The notes: generated by a model not told the origin, from the letters alone. A stretch of 64,000 nucleotides of DNA from JAQIBY01 sp046546095 (GCA_046546095.1 JBKGYK010000002.1:1-64000), one strand, 5' to 3'. Counted from the stretch's first letter, positions 24,055-33,735 are shown. A program made the numbers and translations.

Positions 24055-25287
24055 ATGACATTTGCCGATAATTATTTTAAACGATTTCAGGCAGAGCCTG
24101 ATTCCAATCCACAGCCAGTACCGGATAAACTCGGACTGGCTGTTGTTATTCCTGCCTATAATGAGCCGGACATAGAGGATACACTTATTTCGCTGCTTCA
24201 CAATTATGAGCCCGGCTGTATCATTGATGTAATCCTGGTTTTTAATGCCCCGGACGATAAACCGGAAGAGGTTATCAATCGCAACCTAACCGATTTTCAA
24301 CACTACAGCGAATTTGCAGAAACACTTGATCATCCCTTCATCAATTTGTCTGTATATTGGCAGGTGTTCCCAAAGAAAGTTGCCGGACCCGGCTCGGCAA
24401 GAAAATTAGGCATGGATATCGCCCTTGACAGGTTCAATAAGATCAACAAAAATGATGGCGTCATACTGTCACTGGATGCTGATGCTGTGGTTTCCAAAAA
24501 CTATCTGTCTTCGGTTTATTCCTGTTTTTCCAAAAATCCTGATCAGGATGCTGCTACCATATATTTCGAACATCCCTATCAGGAGGCTGATGATCCCATT
24601 GTTCTCTATGAACTCTACCTTCGTTATTTTCGCCATGCCTTGAAATGGACAGGATATCCGCATCACTTTTATTCCATAGGTTCTTGTTTTGCTGTAAGGG
24701 CAGATGCTTATGCAGCTCAGGGCGGAATGAACAGAAAAAATGCCGGTGAAGATTTTTATTTTCTCAATAAAATTGAGATTAACGGGAATCTGGGAGAGTG
24801 CAACACACCTGTGGTTTATCCCTCAGGCAGGGTTTCTGACAGGGTGCCTTTTGGAACAGGTCCTGAAGTGAGAAAAATAAAAGAGGAGGGCCGCTACGAT
24901 GTGTACAGTATGAAATGCTTCGAGTTGCTTGCCAAAGTTGTCAGATTTGTTGATAAAACATATGAAATTTCCAAAGCTGACTATGATAAATCCTTAGATA
25001 ATTTTGATGGAGCTGTTGCGGAATATTTTTCCCGGGTATATCTGTGGGATGCCATAGAGGATGCCCGCAAAAACAGCACGGATGAAAAATCCTACCTCAA
25101 GCGTCTCTACCGGTATTATGATACGTTTAAGGTCATTCGTTTTCTGAATTATCTGTCAGAACACCTGCACCCCAAAAATGATGTGGCCATAGAAAGTGCC
25201 TTGCTTGCTGATAAGCTGGGGATTCTCTACGAAGACAGGGATGAAGAATCTTTGCTAGAGGCTTACCGCAAGTATGATCAATCCTGA
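24055..25287 (+). CDS. GT-A glycosyltransferase (family 2-like), soluble
   Basis: A 410-residue protein with a GT2-type N-terminal domain: LAVVIPAYNEPDIEDTLISLL near residue 27-47, a catalytic metal-binding LSLDADAVVSKNYL near 140-153, and a later GEDFYFLNKIE acceptor-side motif near 235. The C-terminal 130 residues are helical and charged and look like a family-specific extension. There are no membrane segments. The donor and acceptor are unknown. It shares a promoter with the OmpH-like gene and lies outside the larger polysaccharide run downstream. Confidence 0.8.
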   Translation: MTFADNYFKRFQAEPDSNPQPVPDKLGLAVVIPAYNEPDIEDTLISLLHNYEPGCIIDVILVFNAPDDKPEEVINRNLTDFQHYSEFAETLDHPFINLSVYWQVFPKKVAGPGSARKLGMDIALDRFNKINKNDGVILSLDADAVVSKNYLSSVYSCFSKNPDQDAATIYFEHPYQEADDPIVLYELYLRYFRHALKWTGYPHHFYSIGSCFAVRADAYAAQGGMNRKNAGEDFYFLNKIEINGNLGECNTPVVYPSGRVSDRVPFGTGPEVRKIKEEGRYDVYSMKCFELLAKVVRFVDKTYEISKADYDKSLDNFDGAVAEYFSRVYLWDAIEDARKNSTDEKSYLKRLYRYYDTFKVIRFLNYLSEHLHPKNDVAIESALLADKLGILYEDRDEESLLEAYRKYDQS

Positions 25288-25399
25288 TTCTGAATAATAA
25301 ATCTTTATCCGCTTTTGATTCATTCATCATACCGCAGCCCGGTATCTGAAATGCTTATGTCTTGATTTTCAGGCTGATGTGTAGGTGGGCAAAAATAAA

Positions 25400-25500
25400 C
25401 CGGGTAAGCTACTTGCATCGCACCGCTACAACCGCTTACCCTTGCTTCCTTCCGGACCTGGGGGAGTTCAGCGGGAGCTGGTCGTACAAGACTTACCCGG
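25400..25500 (-). ncRNA. ffs: Signal recognition particle small RNA (4.5S-type)
   Basis: The minus strand carries the diagnostic SRP domain IV core GTCCGGAAGGAAGCA with its GGAA tetraloop and flanking symmetric/asymmetric internal loops. The ends close perfectly: CCGGGTAAG at 25500-25492 pairs with CTTACCCGG at 25408-25400, giving an RNA of about 101 nt. This is the bacterial small SRP RNA that binds Ffh for cotranslational membrane targeting (known). A -7 box lies just upstream. The coordinates are set from the closing helix and could shift by a few bases. Confidence 0.95.
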
Positions 25501-25504
25501 ACTG

Positions 25505-25512
25505 CAAAAGTA
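25505..25512 (-). promoter_or_regulatory. -7 element of the SRP RNA promoter
   Basis: The minus strand reads TACTTTTG (25512-25505), an exact TAnnTTTG, placing the RNA start about 5 bases after the box at the closing helix of the SRP RNA. No clear -33 TTG at ideal spacing. Confidence 0.65.
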
Positions 25513-25554
25513 ATAAGAATTTGATAAACTCCTAAAAACTTTGGCAAAAAATTC

Positions 25555-25562
25555 TATCTTTG
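25555..25562 (+). promoter_or_regulatory. -7 element before the polysaccharide gene run
   Basis: TATCTTTG is an exact TAnnTTTG, 21 bases before the DUF4199 start at 25584 and divergent from the SRP RNA promoter. A TTTG at 25540-25543 is too close to be a good -33. Confidence 0.55.
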
Positions 25563-25583
25563 TTTTAACAAAAATCGAAGCAC

Positions 25584-26144
25584 ATGAATGACAAGTCTAA
25601 TCGTATTTTTCAGCATTCACTTACCTGGGGTGTAATCACAGGTCTGGTCATCATTATTCTTTCCATTGTGTTTTATATGACCGGAATGGAAGAGTCTCGC
25701 ACATTGCAATGGCTGCAGATTCTTATTATTGTCGTGTTGATCGTGGTTTCCCAGATTCAGTATAAAAAACAGCTGGAAGGTGAATCTCTCAGTTATGGAA
25801 GAGCTCTGGGGGTGGCAATGCTTACCGGTGTTACGGCTTCACTTCTGCTGGCCGTTTATAATCTTATATTTTTTACTTTTATTGCACCGGAAATGCTTGA
25901 GTATATCAGGCAACAGGCTGAAATAGCTATTGTAGAGCAGGATATACCCGCTGCTGCCAAAGAGAATGCCCTGAAAATGCAGGGAAAATTCATGAAGCCT
26001 TCAATTATGGCTGTAATGAGCTTCCTTCAACTCGCTTTTCTGACATTGGCGGCAGGACTGTTGAGTTCCGCTTTTATCAATGGTAAAACCCAAAACGTGC
26101 AGCAGGCAGATACAGAGGATGAACCGACAGATTCAGAAAAATGA
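25584..26144 (+). CDS. DUF4199 membrane protein
   Basis: A 186-residue protein with four hydrophobic segments (about 13-33, 43-57, 74-100, 137-160) and a charged, disordered C-terminus (QADTEDEPTDSEK). This matches the DUF4199 family of Bacteroidota, which is regularly encoded directly before a polyprenyl-phosphate glycosyltransferase, as here (4-base overlap with the next gene). Its function is not known. The pairing suggests a helper of lipid-linked sugar transfer or a membrane partner of that enzyme (inference). Confidence 0.8.
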   Translation: MNDKSNRIFQHSLTWGVITGLVIIILSIVFYMTGMEESRTLQWLQILIIVVLIVVSQIQYKKQLEGESLSYGRALGVAMLTGVTASLLLAVYNLIFFTFIAPEMLEYIRQQAEIAIVEQDIPAAAKENALKMQGKFMKPSIMAVMSFLQLAFLTLAAGLLSSAFINGKTQNVQQADTEDEPTDSEK

Positions 26145-27097
26145 TAGACCTTACAATTGTAATACCCCTTTACGATGAGGAAGAATCCCTTCCAGAACTG
26201 ATGTCCTGGATAGCTCGTGTTGTTCAGAAAGAAGGCTATGCATATGAAGTTATCATGGTGGATGATGGCAGCAGAGATGATTCCTGGAATGTTATCCAGG
26301 GATTGAAAAGCCAGTACGGAAAGGCACTGAGGGGTTTTCGATTCAGAAGAAATTATGGAAAATCTGCAGCTTTGCATACAGGCTTCCAAAATGCCAAAGG
26401 AAAAGTTGTCATTACCATGGATGCTGATATGCAGGATTCTCCCGATGAAATACCGGACTTATATCACATGGTCGCAAATGAAGGATATGATATGGTATCC
26501 GGATGGAAGAAAAAACGCTACGATCCGGTTAGCAAAACCATACCCAGCAAATTCTATAACTGGGTGGCCAGAAAAGCCACAGGAATAAGGCTGCATGATT
26601 TTAACTGCGGGCTGAAAGCTTATAGAAACAAACTGGTAAAAAGCATTGAAGTTTATGGTGAGATGCATCGCTATATCCCTGTGCTTGCCAGACAGGCCGG
26701 TTTTATGAAAATCGGTGAAAAAGTAGTGCAGCATCGCAAAAGACAGTACGGAAAAACCAAATTCGGACTGGAACGCTTCATCAATGGCTTTCTGGATCTA
26801 ATGACCATTTTGTTTATCACCAGATTTGGAAAACGGCCAATGCACCTGTTTGGTGTCTGGGGTACACTTGTTTTTATCCTTGGATTTGCATCTGCACTTT
26901 ATCTTGGAATACGAAAGATTGTGGCTGTAAGTCAGGGAGTGATTCTGGAGAGAGTCACCGAAAATGCATTTTTTTATATCGCACTTACCTGCATGGTCAT
27001 AGGGGTTCTTTTGTTCCTCGCAGGCTTTTTGGCAGAGCTGATTTCACGCAGCAGCCATGATAGAAACCTTTATCAGATTGATGAAATACTGGATTGA
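26141..27097 (+). CDS. GtrB/DPM1-like polyprenyl-phosphate glycosyltransferase
   Basis: A 318-residue GT2 enzyme: LTIVIPLYDEEESLPEL at the N-terminus, MVDDGSRDDSW, the catalytic TMDADMQDSPDEI near residue 90-100, and two C-terminal membrane helices (about 240-260 and 275-300). This is the layout of GtrB/ArnC/DPM1 enzymes that attach a sugar to undecaprenyl or dolichyl phosphate on the cytoplasmic face (known). It overlaps DUF4199 by 4 bases and the next gene starts two bases after it, so they are co-transcribed. Confidence 0.9.
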   Translation: MIDLTIVIPLYDEEESLPELMSWIARVVQKEGYAYEVIMVDDGSRDDSWNVIQGLKSQYGKALRGFRFRRNYGKSAALHTGFQNAKGKVVITMDADMQDSPDEIPDLYHMVANEGYDMVSGWKKKRYDPVSKTIPSKFYNWVARKATGIRLHDFNCGLKAYRNKLVKSIEVYGEMHRYIPVLARQAGFMKIGEKVVQHRKRQYGKTKFGLERFINGFLDLMTILFITRFGKRPMHLFGVWGTLVFILGFASALYLGIRKIVAVSQGVILERVTENAFFYIALTCMVIGVLLFLAGFLAELISRSSHDRNLYQIDEILD

Positions 27098-27099
27098 CT

Positions 27100-27909
27100 A
27101 TGAACAAAGAAAATGAAATAAGTATCGTTGAATTGTATGGCAGGCTTTACCTCTTTTTGAAAAGAAGAATACTGATAATTGCCGTTGGGGTTGTTGCCGG
27201 GCTGATTGCAGGAACTGTACATTATAGTTTTTTAAAACCGGGTTATAAGTATAAGCTTCTGATTAATTCAGATTTCGTAAATCAAAGCGTACTTTATCAG
27301 CCTTTATTCCCAATGCTCAATGAAAGCAATGTAATAAATGAGGCCTCATTTAAGGAGTATTTCAGCATTGATCAATCCGAAATAGAATTTACAAAAAGTA
27401 TTTATGTTGACACCCTAAGCTTTCCCAATGCAGTTACACTGGAATTTGTTTTGGCTGATACAAGTCAGGTCCGGGTTTTGAAAAATGTTATGTTAGATTA
27501 TTATGACGGCAATGAAAAAATCAACCGCATGATCGAGGATCAACAGGCTCAGGCCAGTTCTTATCATAATCTGCTTGAGCAGGAGCTGAATGAGATCAAC
27601 GAATTCCAGAAGGAAGTTATGCAACAAAAAGGTGATGAATCTGTGAGCCCCTCCGGACTCGCATCAATAGCCGGGAGTTATGATGAGGTTGTTATGATGA
27701 TGGATAAAATACAGGAACTGGAAGAACTATTAAACAATTCCCAGGGCCTTAGCTTTGAATGGAGCAGTAACTATGTCAAAAGAAATATTTCACTGGTGAA
27801 ATATCTGGTCATTTATGGCTTTCTGTTCCTTATTATTGGGATAATATTCGCCTTTTGGGTTGATTTACATAAAAAAGCACTCAGCCAGTTGAAAAGCAAT
27901 ACCCGATAA
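27100..27909 (+). CDS. Wzz-like polysaccharide co-polymerase
   Basis: A 269-residue protein with one membrane helix near residues 21-43, a long extracytoplasmic, coiled-coil-rich domain (about 45-225) and a second membrane helix near 230-252. This is the two-helix topology of polysaccharide chain-length regulators (Wzz/PCP1), without the C-terminal tyrosine kinase of Wzc. Sequence identity to the family is weak, so the call rests on topology and context between a GtrB-like enzyme and a flippase. I used the ATG at 27100; a TTG two codons upstream is possible. Confidence 0.65.
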   Translation: MNKENEISIVELYGRLYLFLKRRILIIAVGVVAGLIAGTVHYSFLKPGYKYKLLINSDFVNQSVLYQPLFPMLNESNVINEASFKEYFSIDQSEIEFTKSIYVDTLSFPNAVTLEFVLADTSQVRVLKNVMLDYYDGNEKINRMIEDQQAQASSYHNLLEQELNEINEFQKEVMQQKGDESVSPSGLASIAGSYDEVVMMMDKIQELEELLNNSQGLSFEWSSNYVKRNISLVKYLVIYGFLFLIIGIIFAFWVDLHKKALSQLKSNTR

Positions 27910-27918
27910 AACCTGCAT

Positions 27919-29199
27919 ATGTTTCAAAAGTGGTTACGTAAGTCAGATTTTTTAAAGAATTTTGTGACATTAATTACAGGTTCTGCTTTTGCTCAATTAA
28001 TTCCGCTTATTTTTTCACCCATTCTGGCCAGATTGTTCGATGCTGACGATTTTGGCGTCCTGGGTATTTTTATCAGCATCAGTGCTTTGGTTAAGGTAAT
28101 TGCTACTGCCAGATATGAAATGGCAATCAATCTGCCGAAAAAAAATGCTGATGCCATTAATATTATGGTAGGCTCTGTTATTATTTCACTACTAATTGGT
28201 CTCATCACATTATTGATAGTATGGTTATTCAATGATCAGATATGTGCCCTGTTCAACAGTCAAAGCGTTGGCAAATGGCTGTATCTTATTCCCATTACCG
28301 TTTTCTTTACCGGCCTTATCAAAAGTGTCAGTTATTGGTTTAACCGTACCCGGAGATTTCAGATTCTGTCAATTTTTAAAGTCAATAAAAGTGCAGCACA
28401 GACAGGTACCAGCATAGGTGCCGGATTTGCCGGAATGGGAGCAGGTGGCCTGATTGGCGGCGTTGTGATGGGTGATTTGTTTGGTTCTGCTTACCTGACT
28501 GCAAAATTCTTTCAGAAAGATAAGAAGTATCTGAAGATGTTCCAGCATCAACGCATGTTTAAAGTATTAAAACGATACAAGGATTTTCCGCTTTTAAATA
28601 CATTGCAGGCTTTTGTTGATAAGCTTAGGGAAAGTGGATTAATCCTGATTATTTCCATGTTTTTTACCGAGGCCCTCGTTGGATTTTACACCTTCGCAAA
28701 CCGCTATACCAAAGCACCCCTATCATTAATTACATACTCAATAGGACAGGTGTTTTATCAGCGGATTGCGGAAAGAAAAGCATCAGAACGTCCTGTTTTT
28801 CCGGCAATGAAGAGTATTGTTATTAAAATCGGACTGGTCTCCCTGCCCTTTTTTGTTGCACTGTTTCTTTTTGCAGAACCTGTATTTGCATGGATATTTA
28901 CTGAAAAATGGCTGGATGCAGGAACATACGTGAAGATTTTATCACCAATGCTCTTTCTGTTTTTTGTGGTCAGTCCTGTGTCAACAATTCCCCTGGTGCT
29001 GGAAAAACAGAAAACTTTTTTATCCCTGACCATAATCACAAACATTGCCCTCGTCGTGGCTGTTTTTTTGGTGGGTAAGATTTCCGCTAGCATTGAAGCA
29101 GTAGTAATCTCGATTTCAGTCTTCATGTCTGTAATGTATCTCGTTATGTTAGGATGGATGCTGAAAATTGCTTACTTTAACGATATGAAAAATGAATGA
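27919..29199 (+). CDS. Oligosaccharide flippase (Wzx-like, MOP superfamily)
   Basis: A 426-residue polytopic protein with about twelve membrane segments, beginning with the typical FVTLITGSAFAQLIPLIFSPILAR first helix and the RLFDADDFGVLGIF loop seen in polysaccharide-biosynthesis proteins of the MOP superfamily. It is predicted to flip undecaprenyl-linked repeat units across the inner membrane (known for Wzx). Its stop codon overlaps the start of the next glycosyltransferase gene (ATGA at 29196). The gene symbol is withheld because linkage to a given antigen is unknown. Confidence 0.88.
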   Translation: MFQKWLRKSDFLKNFVTLITGSAFAQLIPLIFSPILARLFDADDFGVLGIFISISALVKVIATARYEMAINLPKKNADAINIMVGSVIISLLIGLITLLIVWLFNDQICALFNSQSVGKWLYLIPITVFFTGLIKSVSYWFNRTRRFQILSIFKVNKSAAQTGTSIGAGFAGMGAGGLIGGVVMGDLFGSAYLTAKFFQKDKKYLKMFQHQRMFKVLKRYKDFPLLNTLQAFVDKLRESGLILIISMFFTEALVGFYTFANRYTKAPLSLITYSIGQVFYQRIAERKASERPVFPAMKSIVIKIGLVSLPFFVALFLFAEPVFAWIFTEKWLDAGTYVKILSPMLFLFFVVSPVSTIPLVLEKQKTFLSLTIITNIALVVAVFLVGKISASIEAVVISISVFMSVMYLVMLGWMLKIAYFNDMKNE

Positions 29200-30341
29200 T
29201 TATGCATGTACTGATTGTTCCCAGATCATATCCAAATAAGCTGAATCCTGTAAGCGGGATTTTTTTTCAACAGCAGGTTACTGAGCTGGAAAAGGAATTC
29301 AATGTAGGGGTTTTGGCCTATCTTAATCTGTCATTAAAACAGCGCTTTAGCAAAAGATTCTGGAAAACCGGCCCGTCATGGAACAAGAATAAAATGCTGT
29401 TTTTTTCAATTGCAGTGCCTTTTCTGAAAGCTGTGAGCATGTGGCTGAGGTTTGTGGCTCTGAAACAACAATTCAGGGTTTACAGTAAAAAATTCGGACG
29501 ACCCGATCTGGTGCATGTGCATTGTGCAGAAGCCGGAGCTGTTGCTATCTGGATAAAGAAAAATTATGGAATACCATATCTGGTAACTGAACACCTGTCA
29601 CGGATGTACAAAGCCAACCTGCCGGCATACTATACATCGGTAGTTAAGGCGGTATATGAGGAGGCAGAATCCCGCATTGCTGTAAGCAGCGGATTCGCTG
29701 AGGTGCTGGAAAATCATTTTAACCTCCCTTTCAGGGTCATCCCCAATATGGTGGATTGTGATTTCTTTTCACTGAAAGAAAAAAGTACAGATGAAAAAAC
29801 CATCAACACCATACAGGTAGGAGGCCTGAATAAAAACAAAAATCACGCGGCTGTCATCCTGGCCGTAAAAATGATGCTTGATAAAGGCTATAATCTGTAT
29901 CATACAATCATAGGAGAAGGAGAGGAGCGTAAAACACTGGAAAAACTCATCAGCGATGTAAAAATCAATGATCATGTACATTTGGCCGGGCAGGGATCAA
30001 GAGCGCAGGTACGTGATGCTTTACACAAAGCTGACTTTTTTATTTCATCCAGCCATAAGGAAACTTTTGGTGTGGTTATGATTGAGGCCATGTGCTGTGG
30101 CTTACCTGTATTGTCAACAAAAACCAACGGGGCTATGGATCTGATTCATGAAGGGGAAAATGCTTACCTTTGTGAACCGGACAGCAAGAGCCTCTGCGAT
30201 GGTATGGTGAAGATGCTCCAACACGATTGGAAACCCAGGGAAATCCGGGAAAATGTAGTAAAAAACTTTTCAGCTGAAGTGGTGATTGGCGAGCTGAAAA
30301 GGGAATACAAAAAAATTGTTGGAAATGGCCTGGATGATTAG
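29196..30341 (+). CDS. GT4 glycosyltransferase
   Basis: A 381-residue GT-B enzyme. It has an N-terminal half with VLIVPRSYPN, a HVHCAEAG motif and EHLSRMY acceptor loop, and a C-terminal GT4 half with VGGLNKNKNH, IIGEGEERKTLE and the donor-binding ExxxxxxxE region SSHKETFGVVMIEAMCCGLPV (the glutamates are at the ends of that motif). It probably adds one sugar to the lipid-linked repeat unit; the donor is not predictable. The start at 29196 overlaps the flippase stop codon; an internal ATG at 29202 is an alternative. Confidence 0.88.
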   Translation: MIMHVLIVPRSYPNKLNPVSGIFFQQQVTELEKEFNVGVLAYLNLSLKQRFSKRFWKTGPSWNKNKMLFFSIAVPFLKAVSMWLRFVALKQQFRVYSKKFGRPDLVHVHCAEAGAVAIWIKKNYGIPYLVTEHLSRMYKANLPAYYTSVVKAVYEEAESRIAVSSGFAEVLENHFNLPFRVIPNMVDCDFFSLKEKSTDEKTINTIQVGGLNKNKNHAAVILAVKMMLDKGYNLYHTIIGEGEERKTLEKLISDVKINDHVHLAGQGSRAQVRDALHKADFFISSSHKETFGVVMIEAMCCGLPVLSTKTNGAMDLIHEGENAYLCEPDSKSLCDGMVKMLQHDWKPREIRENVVKNFSAEVVIGELKREYKKIVGNGLDD

Positions 30342-31572
30342 AATATTTATTCTTGCACTTTTTATCGGAAGTAACTTATATTTCCTTGATACATCCCTGA
30401 CCCTGTTCAATTTGCTATATGCAGGTCTGATTGTTGGCTTACCTGTAATGGCAATGAAAAAAGGATTTTCTGAAAATGTCATTAAATTCTACTTTTTGTT
30501 GTTTATCCAGTTTGTCATTTATGTGGTTTACTTTGTTTGGGGGAATTCCCACGGTCTGGAAGCTGTCAAGGATCTGTTTTACTCCATGATTTTTCTTGTT
30601 CTGCTGATATGGCTATATTGGTTAGTAAAAATCCATGGACTGAAAGTGTATCATGTCATTTATAAAACATTGTTTTTCTTTTTGATTCTCATGTGCGCGA
30701 TTGTTATTTTTGAAATGATTACCGGGTTGCATTTACCCGCACATTCGGAGGAACTTAAGTTCGCATTCGTGCCAACTGCCTTTTTTACCAATCCCAATGA
30801 TCTGAGTGTGGCAGCTGTGATGATTTTTGCCTTTGTGTTTTTCTGGGCAGGATTGAGAAAGGATCGGGCAATACAGGTCGTGAGCCTTATCATTACGGCT
30901 TTTATCGTTTTTGTTACCTTGTCAAGATTGTCAATGTTTGTTTTTCTGATTTATGTAATATCATATCAGCTCGTAAAGCTGAATTACATCAGACTATTGG
31001 TCTCCGCATCACTACTACTCCTAGTCTTGCTTGTAAGCACTCTCCTGATTTATAATGTGCCAGATATTCAGGTCAGGAATCCGGTTGTTCAGCGTTCCTT
31101 ATCACGCGTAGTCAGCGTTCAGGAATTTAATGAACAGGCCCACGGCGCATCCTCAGCAAATAAAAGACTGGAGGTCTGGAAAAAAATCCTGTCAAATCCG
31201 GAAGATCATATCATAGGACATGGCTGGGGTGATCATACACAATTCCTGCATCGGGAGGTCGGTGTGGAAATGAACAGCATGCATTCATATTTACTCGAAA
31301 TGATTTACAATGTTGGTATTTTGGGGATACTGCCCCTTATCCTCTTCTTTATTTCTATCCTTGTTATTGCTGCCTTATTATCCAATAATTCTGTTATCGC
31401 CAGATATGCGTTCATCCATATTCTTCTTTTACTCTTACTGACAAATGTCCCCTCTGGAGTAATTCGCTTTCCTTTGATCTGGTTTATTATGACATTGCCT
31501 GTAACATTACTACTTTTGCATCCACATGTGAATACCCAACAAATAGTAAAGAAACACACCCATGAACAGTAA
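30334..31572 (+). CDS. O-antigen polymerase/ligase-like protein (Wzy/WaaL type)
   Basis: A 412-residue membrane protein with about ten to eleven hydrophobic segments and one large polar loop (about residues 240-315). The loop contains the RLEVWKKILSNP / GHGWGDH / MNSMHSYLLEMIYNVGI pattern typical of the O-antigen ligase/polymerase superfamily. It either polymerises repeat units or ligates a glycan; context next to a flippase and a Wzz-like protein favours polymerase (Wzy). I took the ATG at 30334, overlapping the previous stop by 8 bases; in-frame starts lie at 30316-30325. Confidence 0.8.
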   Translation: MIRIFILALFIGSNLYFLDTSLTLFNLLYAGLIVGLPVMAMKKGFSENVIKFYFLLFIQFVIYVVYFVWGNSHGLEAVKDLFYSMIFLVLLIWLYWLVKIHGLKVYHVIYKTLFFFLILMCAIVIFEMITGLHLPAHSEELKFAFVPTAFFTNPNDLSVAAVMIFAFVFFWAGLRKDRAIQVVSLIITAFIVFVTLSRLSMFVFLIYVISYQLVKLNYIRLLVSASLLLLVLLVSTLLIYNVPDIQVRNPVVQRSLSRVVSVQEFNEQAHGASSANKRLEVWKKILSNPEDHIIGHGWGDHTQFLHREVGVEMNSMHSYLLEMIYNVGILGILPLILFFISILVIAALLSNNSVIARYAFIHILLLLLLTNVPSGVIRFPLIWFIMTLPVTLLLLHPHVNTQQIVKKHTHEQ

Positions 31573-32665
31573 GTATATTTGTCATCTCACCAGCGTTCAT
31601 CACCGACTTGATACCAGGGTTTATTATAAAGAGATACTGAGCCTAAAAAAGCATTTCGACAAAGTGGCTTTTATCGTGGCTGATGGTCTTGGTAATGATC
31701 GTACCAAAGAGGATATCGGAATTTTTGATGTTGGTAAAGAAAAATCCCGGATTAAAAGGATTTTGCACAGCCCGCAAAGAATATATCGTAAAGCACTTGA
31801 ACTGGATGCAGATGTTTATCATTTCCATGATCCCGAACTGATGATCATCGGAAGAAAACTGTTGCGCAAAGGCAAAAAAGTAATATATGATATCCACGAG
31901 GATGTCCCGCAACAACTCATGGGGAAACCTTATCTTAACAGGCAAGTGAGGCCTGTAATCTCAGGCATGCTACGCAAATTTGAAAACAAACATGCTGCCC
32001 GGTATACAGCACTTATTACTGCCACCCCGAAAATAGCAGAACGCTTTTTGAAAATCAATCCGGATACCTTTGTCATAAACAACTATCCGAAAAAGAATGA
32101 ATTGTTTTCATCAGCCGCTAATCTGCCAAAGAAACATCAGATTTGTTATGTGGGAGTAATTACCCGTATCCGGGGCCTTCTTCAGCTTGTCGATAGTCTT
32201 GTATATAGCGATGTGAAACTTTTGCTTGCAGGACGATTTGAAAGTAAGGCATTTGAAGAAGAACTTAAAAGCAGGCAGGGATGGAAAAATGTTGATTATA
32301 TCGGTCAGGTGGATAGAAAAGAACTGGCCGGAATAATGTCTGAATCCAAAGCAGGCATGGTGACGTTTTTGCCTTATCCCAACCATGTTGATGCACAACC
32401 CAACAAAATATTTGAATATATGTCAGCAGGACTTCCCGTCATAGGTTCCGACTTTGAATTGTGGAAACAGATTATCGCCGATAACAATTGTGGTGTCTGT
32501 GTTAACCCGGCTTCTCCTGAAGAAATTGCAAAAGGAATCAATTCAATTGTTAATTCAGAAGAAAAAATGAACCTTTATGGAAAAAATGGCCGCCGTTTGA
32601 TTGAAACTACCTATAATTGGGAAGCCGAAGAAGTGAAATTGAATAATATTTATAAAGAACTATGA
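31562..32665 (+). CDS. GT4-like glycosyltransferase
   Basis: A 367-residue GT-B enzyme. The N-terminal half has the HLTSVHHRLDTRVYYKE opening and the VYHFHDPELM and YDIHEDVPQQ motifs of a Bacteroidota capsule-type GT4 subgroup. The C-terminal half has YVGVITRIRGL, LLLAGRFES and the EYMSAGLPVIGSDFELWKQI donor-binding region. The gene starts 11 bases inside the end of the preceding gene and overlaps wecB by 4, so translation is coupled. The sugar specificity is unknown. Confidence 0.85.
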   Translation: MNSKYICHLTSVHHRLDTRVYYKEILSLKKHFDKVAFIVADGLGNDRTKEDIGIFDVGKEKSRIKRILHSPQRIYRKALELDADVYHFHDPELMIIGRKLLRKGKKVIYDIHEDVPQQLMGKPYLNRQVRPVISGMLRKFENKHAARYTALITATPKIAERFLKINPDTFVINNYPKKNELFSSAANLPKKHQICYVGVITRIRGLLQLVDSLVYSDVKLLLAGRFESKAFEEELKSRQGWKNVDYIGQVDRKELAGIMSESKAGMVTFLPYPNHVDAQPNKIFEYMSAGLPVIGSDFELWKQIIADNNCGVCVNPASPEEIAKGINSIVNSEEKMNLYGKNGRRLIETTYNWEAEEVKLNNIYKEL

Positions 32666-33732
32666 TGAAAATTTTGACAGTTGTTGGTGCCAGACCGCAG
32701 TTTGTTAAAGCTGCTGTTGTCAGCAAATCGATACAGAAACAGCCGGAAATCAGGGAAGTGGTTTTGCATACAGGACAGCATTACGACCATAAAATGAGCG
32801 GTGTGTTTTTTGAACAAATGCAAATCCCTGCTCCGGAATACAATCTCGATATCAATCAAATGTCTCATGGAAAAATGACAGGCAGAATGCTCGAGAAAAT
32901 CGAAGACTGCCTGATGAGAGAAAAACCTGATCTTGTTCTGGTCTATGGTGATACAAACTCCACCCTGGCTGCTGCTTTGGCCGCAAAAAAAATGCACATA
33001 AAAATTGCACATGTAGAAGCAGGCTTGCGATCTTTTAATGATAAAATGCCTGAAGAAATCAACCGCATTCTGACAGACCGTATGAGTGACTTGTTGTTTT
33101 GCCCTACAACGCATGCAATCGACAACCTGAAAACCGAAGGTTTTAATCAGTTTGATAAGAAGATACTGATTACCGGAGATGTTATGTATGATGCGGCACT
33201 CTATTTTGCAGAATATGCAAAAAAACCGGATGGTGATATACCTGAAAAATATGCACTCGCCACTGTCCATCGTGCTGAAAACACGAATGATCCGGAAAGG
33301 CTTGCCGGGATATTTAAAGCCTTGCGTGAGATTGCAGGGGAAGTCCCGATTGTTTTGCCTCTGCATCCCGGAACAAAAAATATTGCCGAAAAGTTACAAA
33401 TAAATTTCTCCGGGCTGACCATCATCGAACCGGTCAGCTATTTTGAAATGATATATCTTCTGCAATCAGCAGACTGTGTTTTTACCGACAGTGGAGGGAT
33501 GCAGAAAGAAGCTTTTTTCTTTGAAAAACCCTGCATTACTTTGCGTGAAGAAACGGAATGGGTAGAACTGGTAGAGCATGGATATAACAAGCTGGCCTGT
33601 AATTCCTCCGAAGATATCCTGACGGCTTATCACAATTTTGTGAAAAACCCACCGCTGTTTGACAAAAAAATGTATGGAGAAGGAAATGCGGCTGAAATTA
33701 TTGTTGAGGCTCTGCTGCAAAATATGAAATAG
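32662..33732 (+). CDS. wecB: UDP-N-acetylglucosamine 2-epimerase (non-hydrolysing)
   Basis: A 356-residue epimerase converting UDP-GlcNAc to UDP-ManNAc (known). Hallmarks in order: VGARPQFVKAA, HTGQHYDHKMS, VYGDTNSTLAAALAA, HVEAGLRSF and PEEINRILTDRMSD, HPGTKN, and the C-terminal DSGGMQKEAFFFEKPCITLR. The full length fits the family. There is no neighbouring UDP-ManNAc dehydrogenase (WecC), so the polysaccharide may contain ManNAc itself, or the dehydrogenase is elsewhere. It overlaps the previous gene by ATGA. Confidence 0.95.
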   Translation: MMKILTVVGARPQFVKAAVVSKSIQKQPEIREVVLHTGQHYDHKMSGVFFEQMQIPAPEYNLDINQMSHGKMTGRMLEKIEDCLMREKPDLVLVYGDTNSTLAAALAAKKMHIKIAHVEAGLRSFNDKMPEEINRILTDRMSDLLFCPTTHAIDNLKTEGFNQFDKKILITGDVMYDAALYFAEYAKKPDGDIPEKYALATVHRAENTNDPERLAGIFKALREIAGEVPIVLPLHPGTKNIAEKLQINFSGLTIIEPVSYFEMIYLLQSADCVFTDSGGMQKEAFFFEKPCITLREETEWVELVEHGYNKLACNSSEDILTAYHNFVKNPPLFDKKMYGEGNAAEIIVEALLQNMK

Positions 33733-33735
33733 AAT

